From an uncultured Fibrobacter sp. (GTDB taxonomy: Bacteria > Fibrobacterota > Fibrobacteria > Fibrobacterales > Fibrobacteraceae), in assembly GCF_947166265.1 (NCBI RefSeq), contig NZ_CAMVDO010000001.1:248001-312000 (forward strand): DNA of 64,000 bases, in the 5' to 3' direction. Shown in pieces: positions 14,764 through 23,786 of the stretch. Position 1 is the first letter of the stretch; every line of letters starts with the position of its first letter. The notes below the pieces were generated by a model, which worked only from the letters and a program-made list of their open reading frames with translations, was not told the origin of the DNA and did not search any database. A program made the position numbers and the translations under genes.

Positions 14764-16338
14764 ATGAAAAAGATCAAGTTCCAGGATACCTCGTTCCGCG
14801 ATGGTTTCCAGTCTATTTTCGGTGCTCGTGTCTTCGCCAAGGACTTTATGCCCGCAGTCGAAGCAGCCGTCAAGGCCGGCATCACCCACTTTGAAGCTGG
14901 TGGCGGCGCCCGTTTCCAGGCCCTGTACCAGAACTGCGGCGAAGACGCATTCGACATGATGGACGAATTCCGCCGCGTTGTAGGCCCGAACATCCGCCTG
15001 CAGACCCTCGCCCGCGGTATCAACGTGGTGGCCCTCGCTCCGCAGCCGCGCGACATGATCAAGCTCCATGCCGACATGTTCAAGAAGCACGGCATGACCC
15101 GCATCCGTAACTTCGACGCCCTCAACGACGTGAACAACCTCATCTACTCCGGCAAGTGCATCACCGACGCCGGTCTGGAACACGAAGTCGTCGTGACCAT
15201 GATGGAACTTCCTCCGGGATGCGACCTCAACGCCGCCCACAACCCGGAATTCTACGAACGCATCCTCCGCAACATTTTGGACGCCGGTGTTCCGTTCGCC
15301 TCCGTCTGCTTCAAGGACGCTTCCGGTACCACGAACCCGACCAAGGTTTACGAAACGTTCAAGCGCGCTCGTAAGCTCCTCGGTGACAAGGTCGAACTCC
15401 GCATCCACAGCCATGACACCTGCGGTACCGGTGTGGCCCAGTACAAGGCCGCTATCGAAGGTGGCGCTGATGGCGTCGACCTCGGCCGCAAGCCGCTTTC
15501 TGGCGGTACGGCTCAGCCCGACCTCTTCTCCATGTTCCACGCCCTCAAGGGTACGGAATACAAGCTCGCCCTCGGTGAAGACAGCATCGTCGACGATCAC
15601 ATTCCGGAACTCATGGAAGCAAACAACGTCGCCGTTGAATGCCTCAAGGACTACAACTTCCCGCCTGAAGCACGTCAGATTACGACCGACGTGATCTTCA
15701 GCCCCATGCCGGGTGGCGCTCTTACCGCCAACACCCTCATGATGCGTGAAACCAAGACCTTCCACCTGTTCCCGAAGGTTATCGAGAACATGAGTGAATG
15801 CGTCCGCCGCGGTGGCTTTGCTTCTTCCGTGACGCCGGTTTCTCAGTTCTACTTCCAGCAGGCTTACATGAACACCCTGAACCAGGCTGCCGGTCGCGGT
15901 ACTTGGTTCAAGATGACCGAAGGCTACGGCAAGATGCTCCTCGGCTACCAGGGCAAGACTCCTTGCGAACCGGATCCGGAACTCGTGAAGATCGCTGCCG
16001 ACCAGTTCAACATGAAGCCGTTCAAGGAAGCCTATCCGGGCGTCCAGTGCGCAGAAGAAATCCTCGAACCGGGCATTCCGAAGGCCAAGGCCCTCCTCGA
16101 AGAAAATGGTCTGCCGGTTACCGACGAAACCATCTTCATCACGGGCTGCCTCCAGACGAAGGCTGGCAACAAGGGTATCGAATTCCTCAAGGGCAACCGC
16201 CACATTGGCGTTCCCAAGAAGGACCCGAACGCTGCTCCGGCAGTGGACACCAAGAACATGAAGGCCGGTGCCGCAAGCACTTACCGTATCGCTCTTGGCA
16301 ACCAGAGCTGGGACGTGCAGGTTCAGACCCTCAAGTAA
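14764..16338 (+). CDS. Oxaloacetate decarboxylase alpha / pyruvate carboxylase subunit B-type carboxyltransferase
   Basis: 524 residues from the ATG at 14764 behind AGGAAAACACT. Carboxyltransferase domains of this family interconvert pyruvate and oxaloacetate with biotin as carboxyl carrier. The TIM barrel shows FQDTSFRDGFQS (RDG in place of the usual RDAHQS), the carbamylated lysine Lys184 in CFKDASG, metal ligands His215 and His217 in HSHDTCG, and SGGTAQPD and MPGGAL. The C-terminal conserved region follows, but the protein ends without an MKM biotinyl domain, so a separate biotin carrier is needed. Neither a carrier nor a membrane beta subunit is nearby. High codon bias suggests strong expression, which fits the pyruvate-oxaloacetate-succinate fermentation of Fibrobacter. 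Confidence 0.88.
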   Translation: MKKIKFQDTSFRDGFQSIFGARVFAKDFMPAVEAAVKAGITHFEAGGGARFQALYQNCGEDAFDMMDEFRRVVGPNIRLQTLARGINVVALAPQPRDMIKLHADMFKKHGMTRIRNFDALNDVNNLIYSGKCITDAGLEHEVVVTMMELPPGCDLNAAHNPEFYERILRNILDAGVPFASVCFKDASGTTNPTKVYETFKRARKLLGDKVELRIHSHDTCGTGVAQYKAAIEGGADGVDLGRKPLSGGTAQPDLFSMFHALKGTEYKLALGEDSIVDDHIPELMEANNVAVECLKDYNFPPEARQITTDVIFSPMPGGALTANTLMMRETKTFHLFPKVIENMSECVRRGGFASSVTPVSQFYFQQAYMNTLNQAAGRGTWFKMTEGYGKMLLGYQGKTPCEPDPELVKIAADQFNMKPFKEAYPGVQCAEEILEPGIPKAKALLEENGLPVTDETIFITGCLQTKAGNKGIEFLKGNRHIGVPKKDPNAAPAVDTKNMKAGAASTYRIALGNQSWDVQVQTLK

Positions 16339-16345
16339 TTGCGAC

Positions 16346-16412
16346 TGTCGCGGCTTTGCCGCGACATGCTTTTACAGCAAAAAGGACTGCGTTAAAGCGC
16401 AGCCCTTTTTAT
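16346..16412 (+). terminator. Two consecutive hairpins with T-tract
   Basis: TGTCGCGG-CTTTG-CCGCGACA at 16346-16366 is followed by a second stem, AAAAAGG-CTGCG paired with CGCAG-CCTTTTT (16379-16410, one mismatch). The second has a clear T-run and ends the carboxyltransferase transcript. Transcription from the minus-strand gene on the other side may end here too. Confidence 0.8.
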
Positions 16413-16437
16413 TTTATTCTAATCAGCGAAGACTTTG

Positions 16438-17265
16438 TTAGAAGTCGAAACGCTTACCCGCGTACAAGGTCATTTCGATCAGGTCGTTGTAACCCATACC
16501 GACAAAGATTCCCGTCATCGGATGCGTGTACGTAAACTTGAGCGAGGTCGTCCAATCTTCTATGGAACTCTTGTGCAAGATATCGTATTCCATGACGACG
16601 TTGCCCCAGTGACCGGCAGGCCCAAAGCGGAAACCGAGCCAGTACGCCATGACAAAACCGGTTCCCGACTTGCCGTCGACATCGTCAACTACCAGAGCCT
16701 CATCGAGTTCATCACGCTTGTCGTCGTAATCCGAACTTCCCTGGAACATCTGAAGTCCACCGGCCACACCGAGAATCAGAAAAGCGGGATTGAAGTCAAC
16801 GCCAGCAAGGACGCGTTCCTGGAAATTCATGAACGAGTATTCGCTCTTGCCATCCTTGGTTTCAAGCCATTCGCGGTAGCTCCTTGCGCCACCCAGCCAA
16901 TATTCCGTATCATCATCGCGGTACTGTTTGGAGCAGTCATAGTCAGCGTCGCAACCGAACTTGAGCGAGCCGCCGAAACCGCCGAATCCAACATTCACAA
17001 AAAAGGGCGAACGGCCGACACGATAAGTAAAGTCAAGGCTTCCGCCATAGGCACTCAAATCCTTAACATTGTACTTGTCATCCGTAGCACCGTAAAAACC
17101 GGTTGCCGCCACCGTCATCGACGAAGAATCCTGTTTATCAGCCTTATGCTGCAACGGAGCAGGCATCAAGGTCGCTCCCATAGAACGCGCAGAGGGTTCA
17201 AAGCATCCCATTAGCGAAAACGAAAGTCCAATCGTTATCGCGACACCGAATAATTTTTTCAACAT
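16438..17265 (-). CDS. Lipoprotein, predicted outer-membrane beta-barrel-like
   Basis: 275 residues from the ATG at 17265 behind TAGGAGAAATT. The signal peptide MLKKLFGVAITIGLSFSLMG leads to a lipobox Cys21. The rest alternates aromatic and small residues in amphipathic strands (MTVAATGFYGA, GGSLDFTYRVG, FFVNVGFGGFGGSLKFG, GFVMAYWLGFRFGPAGHWGNVVMEYD, TTSLKFTYTHPMTGIFVGMGY) and ends MTLYAGKRFDF, with a terminal Phe as is usual for outer-membrane barrels. Lipidated and barrel-like at once is unusual. The substrate is unknown. It lies downstream of the esterase-like gene, separated by a terminator. Confidence 0.7.
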   Translation of the reverse strand: MLKKLFGVAITIGLSFSLMGCFEPSARSMGATLMPAPLQHKADKQDSSSMTVAATGFYGATDDKYNVKDLSAYGGSLDFTYRVGRSPFFVNVGFGGFGGSLKFGCDADYDCSKQYRDDDTEYWLGGARSYREWLETKDGKSEYSFMNFQERVLAGVDFNPAFLILGVAGGLQMFQGSSDYDDKRDELDEALVVDDVDGKSGTGFVMAYWLGFRFGPAGHWGNVVMEYDILHKSSIEDWTTSLKFTYTHPMTGIFVGMGYNDLIEMTLYAGKRFDF

Positions 17266-17282
17266 AATTTCTCCTATAAAAA

Positions 17283-17315
17283 GGCACCGGATTTTCAACA
17301 AAAAACTCCGGCGCC
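17283..17315 (-). terminator. Terminator after the esterase-like gene
   Basis: Read on the minus strand: GGCGCCGGA, a 15-base loop, TCCGGTGCC, then TTTTTAT. It lies between the stop at 17332 and the ribosome-binding site of the next minus-strand gene, so that gene may depend on read-through. Confidence 0.7.
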
Positions 17316-17331
17316 CTTTTGTAAATTTAGC

Positions 17332-19851
17332 TTAATGTAGCGAAATTGACTTGACGATACACGTCTCACCGGCCGACTTGCTGTGGAAAGCAAGCCTGTA
17401 TGCGGCAAACTTGTTTTCCGGAGTCCAGGAAACGTCCACTATTTTGGAGAGCGGAATATCCTTGCTTTCAAAGTTTCCAGACGCCTTGCCCTTTTTAAGC
17501 GAATAATTACTTTCCGCAAACGAATCAAAGTATATCGCCGTGTTCTGGCAGGTTCCCGGCCAATAGACCACCTTCAGGGCCGTATAGCCGTTCAGGCTCT
17601 TCATGCCGCCAAAATCAAAATGCATTCCCTGGCTAACCGACTTGAAACTGGCCTTGAATCCATTTCCAAGCGCATCCGAATACGTTGAAATTTTCGTATT
17701 CGCGCTCCAGGGGTACATCTCGTAATTCTGGTTCGGGTAAATTTTCTTCGAGACTTTTTCCTTAGGCAGCTTTTCTTTCACCAGAGTACGTACAAGCCTC
17801 GGATCCTTGACCGAAACCATCGCTCCGTCCGAATTCAACGCCAGACGGAACCAACGGTACGAAGAAAGGTCTTCCTTGTGGGCAGGGAGCTGCCAGCGCG
17901 CCACGAACTTAGTCCCGTCCAGCGGAATATCAATTTCATGCAGCTGCACCTGACCGCTTCCATTCTTGTTCTTGGAAAGCAGGAGTTCCGCCTTCAGCCA
18001 TTTTCCCTTGGCCTTATCCACCCGGATATCCACCTCGAACGAGCTATTGTCCGGAATATCTCCGCCATCGTCATACAGAGCCACCTTGTGCCAGCCCGCA
18101 GGAACGTCAAAACTATACCAGTTATCGCTATCGGGTTTCTTGTCTGTATAGTCATACTTGCTGTAGGCAAGGTAGTTCTTTCGCATATTCGTACTTTTCT
18201 TTAGGATAAGCGGAATCTTGGACTGGTCCATGCAATTGGCCCCTGCCGTAAACGAGCCCGCAAGATTTTCGTTGCGGAAAGCCTTGCTCTTGGAGTCATA
18301 ATCACGGTTTGCAAGTTCGCACAGAATGCGCCACATATCCACGCGGAAACCGTTGACAATAGAGGAATCGCCCTTTGACGTTTTCTTTGCGGGCAATTCG
18401 ATGTGACGCCCGCTAATGGATTCATTATAACGCGGATGAGTCGGGTCCACGGCATACACCGCATTGGCCGAGCTTCTGGTACCGGGTTTTGTAAAGGGGA
18501 AACTCTTGGACGTCTGCGAAAATGCGCAATCCGTCCTCATCGAAAGTTCCCCATCGCACAGCAGATCCATCGCACTTCCCGTCGGAATAAAGGTGCTGTT
18601 TTTTTGAATCAGGGTGTCCTTGTTCCAGCCTGTCGACAAAGAAAAATGCGCACCAAGAATCTTAATTTTCATATTCTTCGGCATCGCCTCCATAAATCCC
18701 GCACGCAGGCTATTGTACAGGGTTTCTGCAAAGGGATACGTACTGCCCTGAATAAAGTCGAACTTTGCAGCCCCCTTCTTTTCACTTTTTGAATCGCGGT
18801 CTAATCTTTCATAAACGCTATTCAAGGCAAGTTTCTTTTCCGAACTTGTCGGCGAATACATTTCACTCACGGCTTGTCCCATAAGGACACCCGCCTTCTT
18901 TGCACTCCGTTTCAGTGTGAAATAGGTATTGGAGTGTTTAGGGGACTTACCCTTCAACTGCCCCTGCGCCACAAGAACCGAAGGAAAGCCCTTATATGCA
19001 GCGGCTTCACGGTATTCGCCAAATAGGAACCTTTTGTCGGACGTGTTTACAAAGCGATCCGTCGTGCAATTCGAAAGGGCATCACAAGCAGATTTCGAAT
19101 CGTACAGCAGCAGTTCGCTTGCACCGGGGCCATCGATCAAGTCCTTGAAAGCCTCCGCCGCAGAAGATCCTCCCGGGCCCGCCCAGAAATCAATCGTATA
19201 GTACAGGGAAAGCGGTAAAATGGCCCCCTGATGCGGAGAATCTAACGAAGCATACAAACGGATAGGCGCATCCTTTTTCGTGTTTCGTTTTTTGTCATAG
19301 AGGTATGCCCCGTAGCGGCCAAGGATTCCGCCCTGGCTAATGCCCATCACAACCATACCGTCTTCGAGCTTATTCACAAAGCCTATACTGGTGTTGGAAT
19401 TCAGGAATTTCAGCAACTTGGCAAACAGCTGGGCATTCTGCTTCAACGGCTTCACCACCGTTTCTGCAAACTGGACAAGTACGGGAGTGTACCCTAGTTC
19501 CACCAGGACATCCATAATTCCCAGGCGGTTCGCCTCGTCTTCCAAATCAGAGAGTGTCCGTTTCCCTTCGGGACTCAAGTAGATTCCGTCCAAGATAAAG
19601 AAAGGCCTAGTCAGCGCCTTTCCCGACTTTACGAACTTATCGGCAACCGGATCCACCACACGTATTCGGACATTGTCCTTATAACGTTTCAACTTACAGG
19701 CGTACCCTTCCGCATCCACTTTATTCTTACTCGTAGATGTATACCCCAGACAAAGTTCACCAAGGGCGTCTTTCTGGAAAAAGTAATCGTACTTTCCCGC
19801 AAAAGACAACGCGGCAATCGCCAAGACCAAAAGAATAAACCTTCTCATCAT
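17332..19851 (-). CDS. Secreted alpha/beta-hydrolase-like protein (esterase/lipase-like)
   Basis: 839 residues. A signal peptide (MMRRFILLVLAIAALSFA) is followed by an alpha/beta-hydrolase region. The nucleophile elbow is GISQGG with Ser172, preceded by VLVELGYTPVLVQF. LYASLDSPHQGA (199-210) is a common segment in lipases after the elbow. The C-terminal half (about 560-839) looks like two beta-sandwich modules (WYSFDVPAGWHKVALYDDGG, LSSYRWFRLALNSDGA) of the sort that bind carbohydrate. It probably acts on polymers or lipids outside the cell. Its start codon overlaps the stop of the upstream gene (TAATG), with GGAGG inside that gene's end. Confidence 0.75.
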   Translation of the reverse strand: MMRRFILLVLAIAALSFAGKYDYFFQKDALGELCLGYTSTSKNKVDAEGYACKLKRYKDNVRIRVVDPVADKFVKSGKALTRPFFILDGIYLSPEGKRTLSDLEDEANRLGIMDVLVELGYTPVLVQFAETVVKPLKQNAQLFAKLLKFLNSNTSIGFVNKLEDGMVVMGISQGGILGRYGAYLYDKKRNTKKDAPIRLYASLDSPHQGAILPLSLYYTIDFWAGPGGSSAAEAFKDLIDGPGASELLLYDSKSACDALSNCTTDRFVNTSDKRFLFGEYREAAAYKGFPSVLVAQGQLKGKSPKHSNTYFTLKRSAKKAGVLMGQAVSEMYSPTSSEKKLALNSVYERLDRDSKSEKKGAAKFDFIQGSTYPFAETLYNSLRAGFMEAMPKNMKIKILGAHFSLSTGWNKDTLIQKNSTFIPTGSAMDLLCDGELSMRTDCAFSQTSKSFPFTKPGTRSSANAVYAVDPTHPRYNESISGRHIELPAKKTSKGDSSIVNGFRVDMWRILCELANRDYDSKSKAFRNENLAGSFTAGANCMDQSKIPLILKKSTNMRKNYLAYSKYDYTDKKPDSDNWYSFDVPAGWHKVALYDDGGDIPDNSSFEVDIRVDKAKGKWLKAELLLSKNKNGSGQVQLHEIDIPLDGTKFVARWQLPAHKEDLSSYRWFRLALNSDGAMVSVKDPRLVRTLVKEKLPKEKVSKKIYPNQNYEMYPWSANTKISTYSDALGNGFKASFKSVSQGMHFDFGGMKSLNGYTALKVVYWPGTCQNTAIYFDSFAESNYSLKKGKASGNFESKDIPLSKIVDVSWTPENKFAAYRLAFHSKSAGETCIVKSISLH

Positions 19852-21104
19852 TACCTTACCTCCACGAAAAGATTCTGGTTTACGACAAGTCCCCCTTCCG
19901 TCAGACGCACCGGAATTCGCTGGACACCCGCCGATTCAAAAACAATTTCCAGCGAGGAATTCGCCTTCAGCACCGTCCATCTGTTGCCGGTATAAATTTC
20001 CACCTTAGGCAATTTCTTTCGGTTGGTACTGACAAAGTAGGGGTCATAGTACAAAGTGAACGAGGCGCCCTTCACCCAAGAAGACGGGAGGCCCACAATC
20101 AGAACACGCGTATTGAGCAGTTCCTTTTTGCTGAAAGAAGTATCCACCTTGGCCCTATAGGCATAATCCACGTTTCCAAGGAGCAAGGGCATCGCGCGAT
20201 TATCCGTGCTAGCAGCAAACGTAGACGCTTCGTAAAACAGGGCTTTCGGATTTGCGATAACGCTATCGCGTAGCCTTGCGCGCTCCACATAGTACATGCA
20301 GCGGAACCACCCGTCCATGGATTCCTGTGCCGAAAGTTCCGTCGATTCCACATAGGCCGAAATCTGCTCGAATTCTTCCAGATTCAAGACAAAGTCCATC
20401 TGCGTTGAATCCTTCATTTTGGCGCGGACAGAATCCCCGTAGGCAGCAGTCGTTTTCGGGAACGTTTCCGTAGCGAATTTTCCATTGCGCTTTGCCTTCA
20501 TGGGGTCAACGCTTTCGAATGGGTAATCCAGTTCTTCTGCAAAGACATCCTGGAGATTTTCACCGGCCAGGGTACAGCTCAACGAGATGTCGTCTACAAG
20601 CAAGGTCGTATGCTGATGTGCCGGGACGTCGAAAAGTCCTACGCCCACATTTTGCACAACCACCTTTTTTGTGCCCACGAGTTCAGAAACAGGTGCCGAA
20701 AGCGAATACGTCTTGTTCGCCTCAAGATCATAGAACTTGACGGCACTCGTACCGAAATCACCGACAAGCCAAACTCCCATACGGGCTTTCTCTGACACGC
20801 GAGCCTTCAGCGAAACGTTTCCGCCCTGGACGGTCGCAGGCAAACCAGAAAGCGACAAAGCGCCCGTCCAGTCCCCCGCCCTTTCCTTTTCTCCAGACAA
20901 GCGAATGTAGGGCGGGGTCAGCGCCTCCATTTCGCCCCAATTGGCGCTCCATTCCGGCGCTTCCGGAAACGTCATTTCTGCGGTTTCCATTTTTCCGGCT
21001 TCGCCATCTTTATACAGCGAGACTTCTTGACACACTTGCGCAAAACTCGAAAGAGACAATACGGTCCCAATCAAGGCTGCGCACCTTGACATCCTATTTT
21101 TCAT
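19851..21104 (-). CDS. Secreted hypothetical protein coupled to the esterase-like gene
   Basis: 417 residues with GGAGG four bases before the ATG. A signal peptide (RCAALIGTVLSLSSFA) precedes a beta-rich N-terminal domain with the look of a jelly roll (ALSLSGLPATVQGGNVSLKARV, MGVWLVGDFGTSAVKFYDLE, TLLVDDISLSC). The C-terminal half contains EQISAYVESTELSAQESMDGWFR-type segments with many Trp and Tyr residues and ends in LVVNQNLFVEVR. No family is recognised. One-base overlap with the next gene implies coupled translation, so the two secreted products probably work as a pair. Confidence 0.78.
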   Translation of the reverse strand: MKNRMSRCAALIGTVLSLSSFAQVCQEVSLYKDGEAGKMETAEMTFPEAPEWSANWGEMEALTPPYIRLSGEKERAGDWTGALSLSGLPATVQGGNVSLKARVSEKARMGVWLVGDFGTSAVKFYDLEANKTYSLSAPVSELVGTKKVVVQNVGVGLFDVPAHQHTTLLVDDISLSCTLAGENLQDVFAEELDYPFESVDPMKAKRNGKFATETFPKTTAAYGDSVRAKMKDSTQMDFVLNLEEFEQISAYVESTELSAQESMDGWFRCMYYVERARLRDSVIANPKALFYEASTFAASTDNRAMPLLLGNVDYAYRAKVDTSFSKKELLNTRVLIVGLPSSWVKGASFTLYYDPYFVSTNRKKLPKVEIYTGNRWTVLKANSSLEIVFESAGVQRIPVRLTEGGLVVNQNLFVEVR

Positions 21105-21201
21105 AGGACCTCCATTTATTTAAGATGTAATCAATGCATATCGGCACTCACCGGTATGCGAATCTATCAAGCCATATATCAATAGAGTTCAAAACAAAAA
21201 A

Positions 21202-21230
21202 AGATACACCCTTGGCATTCAGGTGTATCT
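21202..21230 (-). terminator. Terminator of the histidine-kinase gene
   Basis: The stem AGATACACC...GGTGTATCT (9 bp) is followed, on the minus strand, by TTTTTTTG. It is correctly oriented for the gene ending at 21385. Confidence 0.75.
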
Positions 21231-21341
21231 ATAAATTATTTTGCTCCGCTCGGAATTATAGTTAAAGAAAAATTCCTTGTAAAGAGGTTCGGCTAAAATT
21301 TTTGAAAAAATTTTCCTTCCTTGTTTACGTCACCACTCCGG

Positions 21342-21366
21342 CCCTTCGGCAGGCTCAGGGACCTTA
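21342..21366. repeat. Dispersed 25-bp repeat, intergenic copy
   Basis: Identical over 25 bp to 2659-2683, where the same DNA is coding. Here it lies in the untranslated region after the histidine-kinase gene, between stop codon and terminator. Confidence 0.8.
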
Positions 21367-21384
21367 CACCTCATTTTTAATTTT

Positions 21385-22626
21385 TCATTTTTCCAGTTTT
21401 ACCATCAGTTCGCTTATATATACTCCGTCTTCGATTTTCGTCGTGTAGGTATAGCGGTCCTTATACATCAACTCCAATCTCTTTCGGAACGTCGCAAGCC
21501 CAAGGCCACTCGAATTGGATTTACTCTTCCGCGGGAAATTGCTGTTTTCGGCGCGGAAATAAAGTTCATCATTCTTCTGTTCGATCAAGATATGCGCAAA
21601 GCTCTTACCGTCCGGATTCACGCAATGCTTCATCGCGTTTTCCATCAAGGGCATCATCACGAGCGGCACCACCTTCGTCTGCGGATTTTCCAGACGGACA
21701 TCAAATTTCAAGTCAAAATTTTCATCGAGTCTCAGCTTTTCCAAGTCCGCATACTTTCCAAGAATTTCGACATCCTCTTTCACCGAAATGTACTGGTCCG
21801 CCGTCTGGTAGAGCATCATGCGAAGCAACTGCGAAAGTTCCGTCATGCTCTTTTCGGCAAGATCCGGGTCCAGGCGAATCAGGCTTGTGATGTTGTTCAA
21901 GGTATTGAACAAAAAGTGCGGACTCAGTTGCTGTTTCAAGAAGGTGAGTTCATACGCCATCTCGGTACGACGCTTTTCACGCAATATAAATTCTCTAATC
22001 AGCGAACGCCACACAAAGACGATCGCAATGCATATGAGGCAGCCGAGCGCCAAGATAATAAAGAACGTTATCGGGGTCCAAATCGAAAAATGTTCGCGGA
22101 CATTTCTAAAGCAGTAGGTCGCAAAGAAATCCACCAAAGATTCGTTCGGGTTGCGTAGCATTAAAAATACGGCGAACTCTCTGCAGGTAAGCGAAATGGC
22201 AAGGAGAACGGAATTGCAAGCAAAATACGAAAAATACTTCTTTCGGAAAAAGAACTTCGGAACAAGCAGGCGCAGATTCACAAAGAAGATAATCATGGTC
22301 GCAAGAAGCGGCACATAATAGCCAATCATGTTCCAGATGTCAAAGTCGTTTGACAAGGGTGCGGTCGGGTCCAGAATCAAGATAAGCGGGAACAGCAGCA
22401 CAAAAAGCCACGCCAAAAACGCCACGGCATATGTCGGGACCGGGTAATACTTGATGCTTTCGTCCTTGAGGAGCGCCACCAATTCGCGTTCACCACGGTC
22501 AAACTGGGCTTCTTGCAGTTCGGCGAGCCAGTTTCTCTGGTTTCTGAAAAACCTTTTTATGGATTCCAGCACGGATTCCCCGCATTTTTCCGCCTGAACC
22601 GATACATTTTTTTCGTCTTTTGTCAT
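21385..22626 (-). CDS. LytS/YehU-type sensor histidine kinase
   Basis: 413 residues. Four hydrophobic helices (about 66-85, 103-122, 133-157, 184-207) form the membrane sensor. The cytoplasmic His_kinase domain has its phosphorylated His237 in FLKQQLSPHFLFNTLNNI. ATP-binding motifs follow: MMPLMENAMKHC (N-box) and SSGLGLATFRKRLEL (G-box). Family members pair with LytTR-type response regulators, but none is adjacent, so this is an orphan kinase here. It is divergent from the sigma-factor gene. Its input signal cannot be told from sequence. Confidence 0.9.
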   Translation of the reverse strand: MTKDEKNVSVQAEKCGESVLESIKRFFRNQRNWLAELQEAQFDRGERELVALLKDESIKYYPVPTYAVAFLAWLFVLLFPLILILDPTAPLSNDFDIWNMIGYYVPLLATMIIFFVNLRLLVPKFFFRKKYFSYFACNSVLLAISLTCREFAVFLMLRNPNESLVDFFATYCFRNVREHFSIWTPITFFIILALGCLICIAIVFVWRSLIREFILREKRRTEMAYELTFLKQQLSPHFLFNTLNNITSLIRLDPDLAEKSMTELSQLLRMMLYQTADQYISVKEDVEILGKYADLEKLRLDENFDLKFDVRLENPQTKVVPLVMMPLMENAMKHCVNPDGKSFAHILIEQKNDELYFRAENSNFPRKSKSNSSGLGLATFRKRLELMYKDRYTYTTKIEDGVYISELMVKLEK

Positions 22627-22827
22627 GATTTGGTCTCTTTGAACGTAAAAATAGCCCTTATTTGGGCAAATTTCAGCCCTTTATGACAAAAACGTGACAA
22701 AAGTGCCTTTTTCTTTGACGAAATTCATAAAATACTTTTGCAAACTAAAGAGTAATCTATGACACTTCAAAATCAAAATGGAGGTAGATTTACAAACGTA
22801 AACAAAACAACAAGCAACGAGGTAAAT

Positions 22828-23682
22828 ATGACAAAGAATATGCACGTTCGTGATGACAGGGATGTTTATTTCCAGTATCTGAACGATATTTCTAAATATC
22901 CGCTGCTTACCAAGGAACAAGAAAAAGTCCTTCTGCAGAAAGTGCGTGAAGGCAGCCGCGAAGCCATGGATCTGCTCGTCAAGAGCAACCTCCGCTTTGT
23001 GGTGAATATCGCAAACCTTTACAAGGGTCAGGGCCTCGACGTGAACGAGCTCATCAACGAAGGCAACATGGGCCTCATCGAAGCCGCACGCCGCTTTGAC
23101 CAGAACCAGAAAATCAAGTTTATCAGCTATGCCGTATGGTGGGTTCGCCAGAACATCACCCGCGCTATCGCCGAACGCGGTCGCCTGGTTCGCATCAGCG
23201 CCGAAAAGGAACTCGTGCTCCGCCGCTTTGCCAAGAAGGGCGGCCAGATGCACCAGGTCGTAGGCGGAGGCCTTATGCTTGACCCGAAAAGCCTCGAAGG
23301 CGTTTCCAAGTACAAAGCCGACGATATCGAGAAAATCCTGATGATGGGCAACAAGTCCACCTCCCTCGATACCCCCGTAAACGAAGACGGCGACATGACG
23401 CTTGGCGACACCATTGCTGCGGCGGAATTCCGCACCGACGAACTCGCCGAACAGCACAACCGCAACAAGCTTTTTGACAAGGCGATGAACAACAGCCTCT
23501 CCGAACAGGAAAAGGAAATCATCCAGCTCTATTTCGGCTTCAAGATGGATTCCGACCTGAACCTGAAGGAAATCGCCCCGATGGTAGGCCTCTCCAAGGA
23601 ACGCACCCGCCAGCTCAAGGATTCTGCGCTCGAAAAGCTCAGAAACGAACAGCTCGCCCGCGTTTTGAATGACGCCGCCTAG
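22828..23682 (+). CDS. RpoD/SigA-family RNA polymerase sigma factor
   Basis: 284 residues from the ATG at 22828, preceded by CGAGGTAAAT; an in-frame ATG at 22759 would add 23 residues and is less likely. Region 1.2 (VYFQYLNDISKYPLLTKEQE), region 2 (LRFVVNIANLYKGQGLDVNELINEGNMGL and KFISYAVWWVRQNITRAI), region 3 (RLVRISAEKELVLRRF) and the region 4 helix-turn-helix (LKEIAPMVGLSKERTRQLKDSALEKLR) are in order. Region 1.1 is absent. Short sigma-70 proteins of this kind serve as the primary sigma factor in Bacteroidetes and relatives, so it may be the housekeeping factor, but a group-2 paralogue cannot be excluded. Confidence 0.88.
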   Translation: MTKNMHVRDDRDVYFQYLNDISKYPLLTKEQEKVLLQKVREGSREAMDLLVKSNLRFVVNIANLYKGQGLDVNELINEGNMGLIEAARRFDQNQKIKFISYAVWWVRQNITRAIAERGRLVRISAEKELVLRRFAKKGGQMHQVVGGGLMLDPKSLEGVSKYKADDIEKILMMGNKSTSLDTPVNEDGDMTLGDTIAAAEFRTDELAEQHNRNKLFDKAMNNSLSEQEKEIIQLYFGFKMDSDLNLKEIAPMVGLSKERTRQLKDSALEKLRNEQLARVLNDAA

Positions 23683-23714
23683 TTTTGACTTTTTTTCTCT
23701 CTCTCCTTATATTA

Positions 23715-23740
23715 AAAACCGGCCTTTGGGCCGGTTTTTT
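23715..23740 (+). terminator. Terminator after the sigma-factor gene
   Basis: AAAACCGGCC-TTTG-GGCCGGTTTT with a following T-run is a textbook intrinsic terminator 33 bp after the stop codon. Confidence 0.9.
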
Positions 23741-23786
23741 CCGTTTTTAGGCATTCACCGAATAAATGAAATTGTATTTTTAAGCC

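Noticed and set aside
14719-16203. 494-codon open frame antisense to the carboxyltransferase
   Set aside because: Mirror of a highly biased gene; no ribosome site and no recognisable domain.
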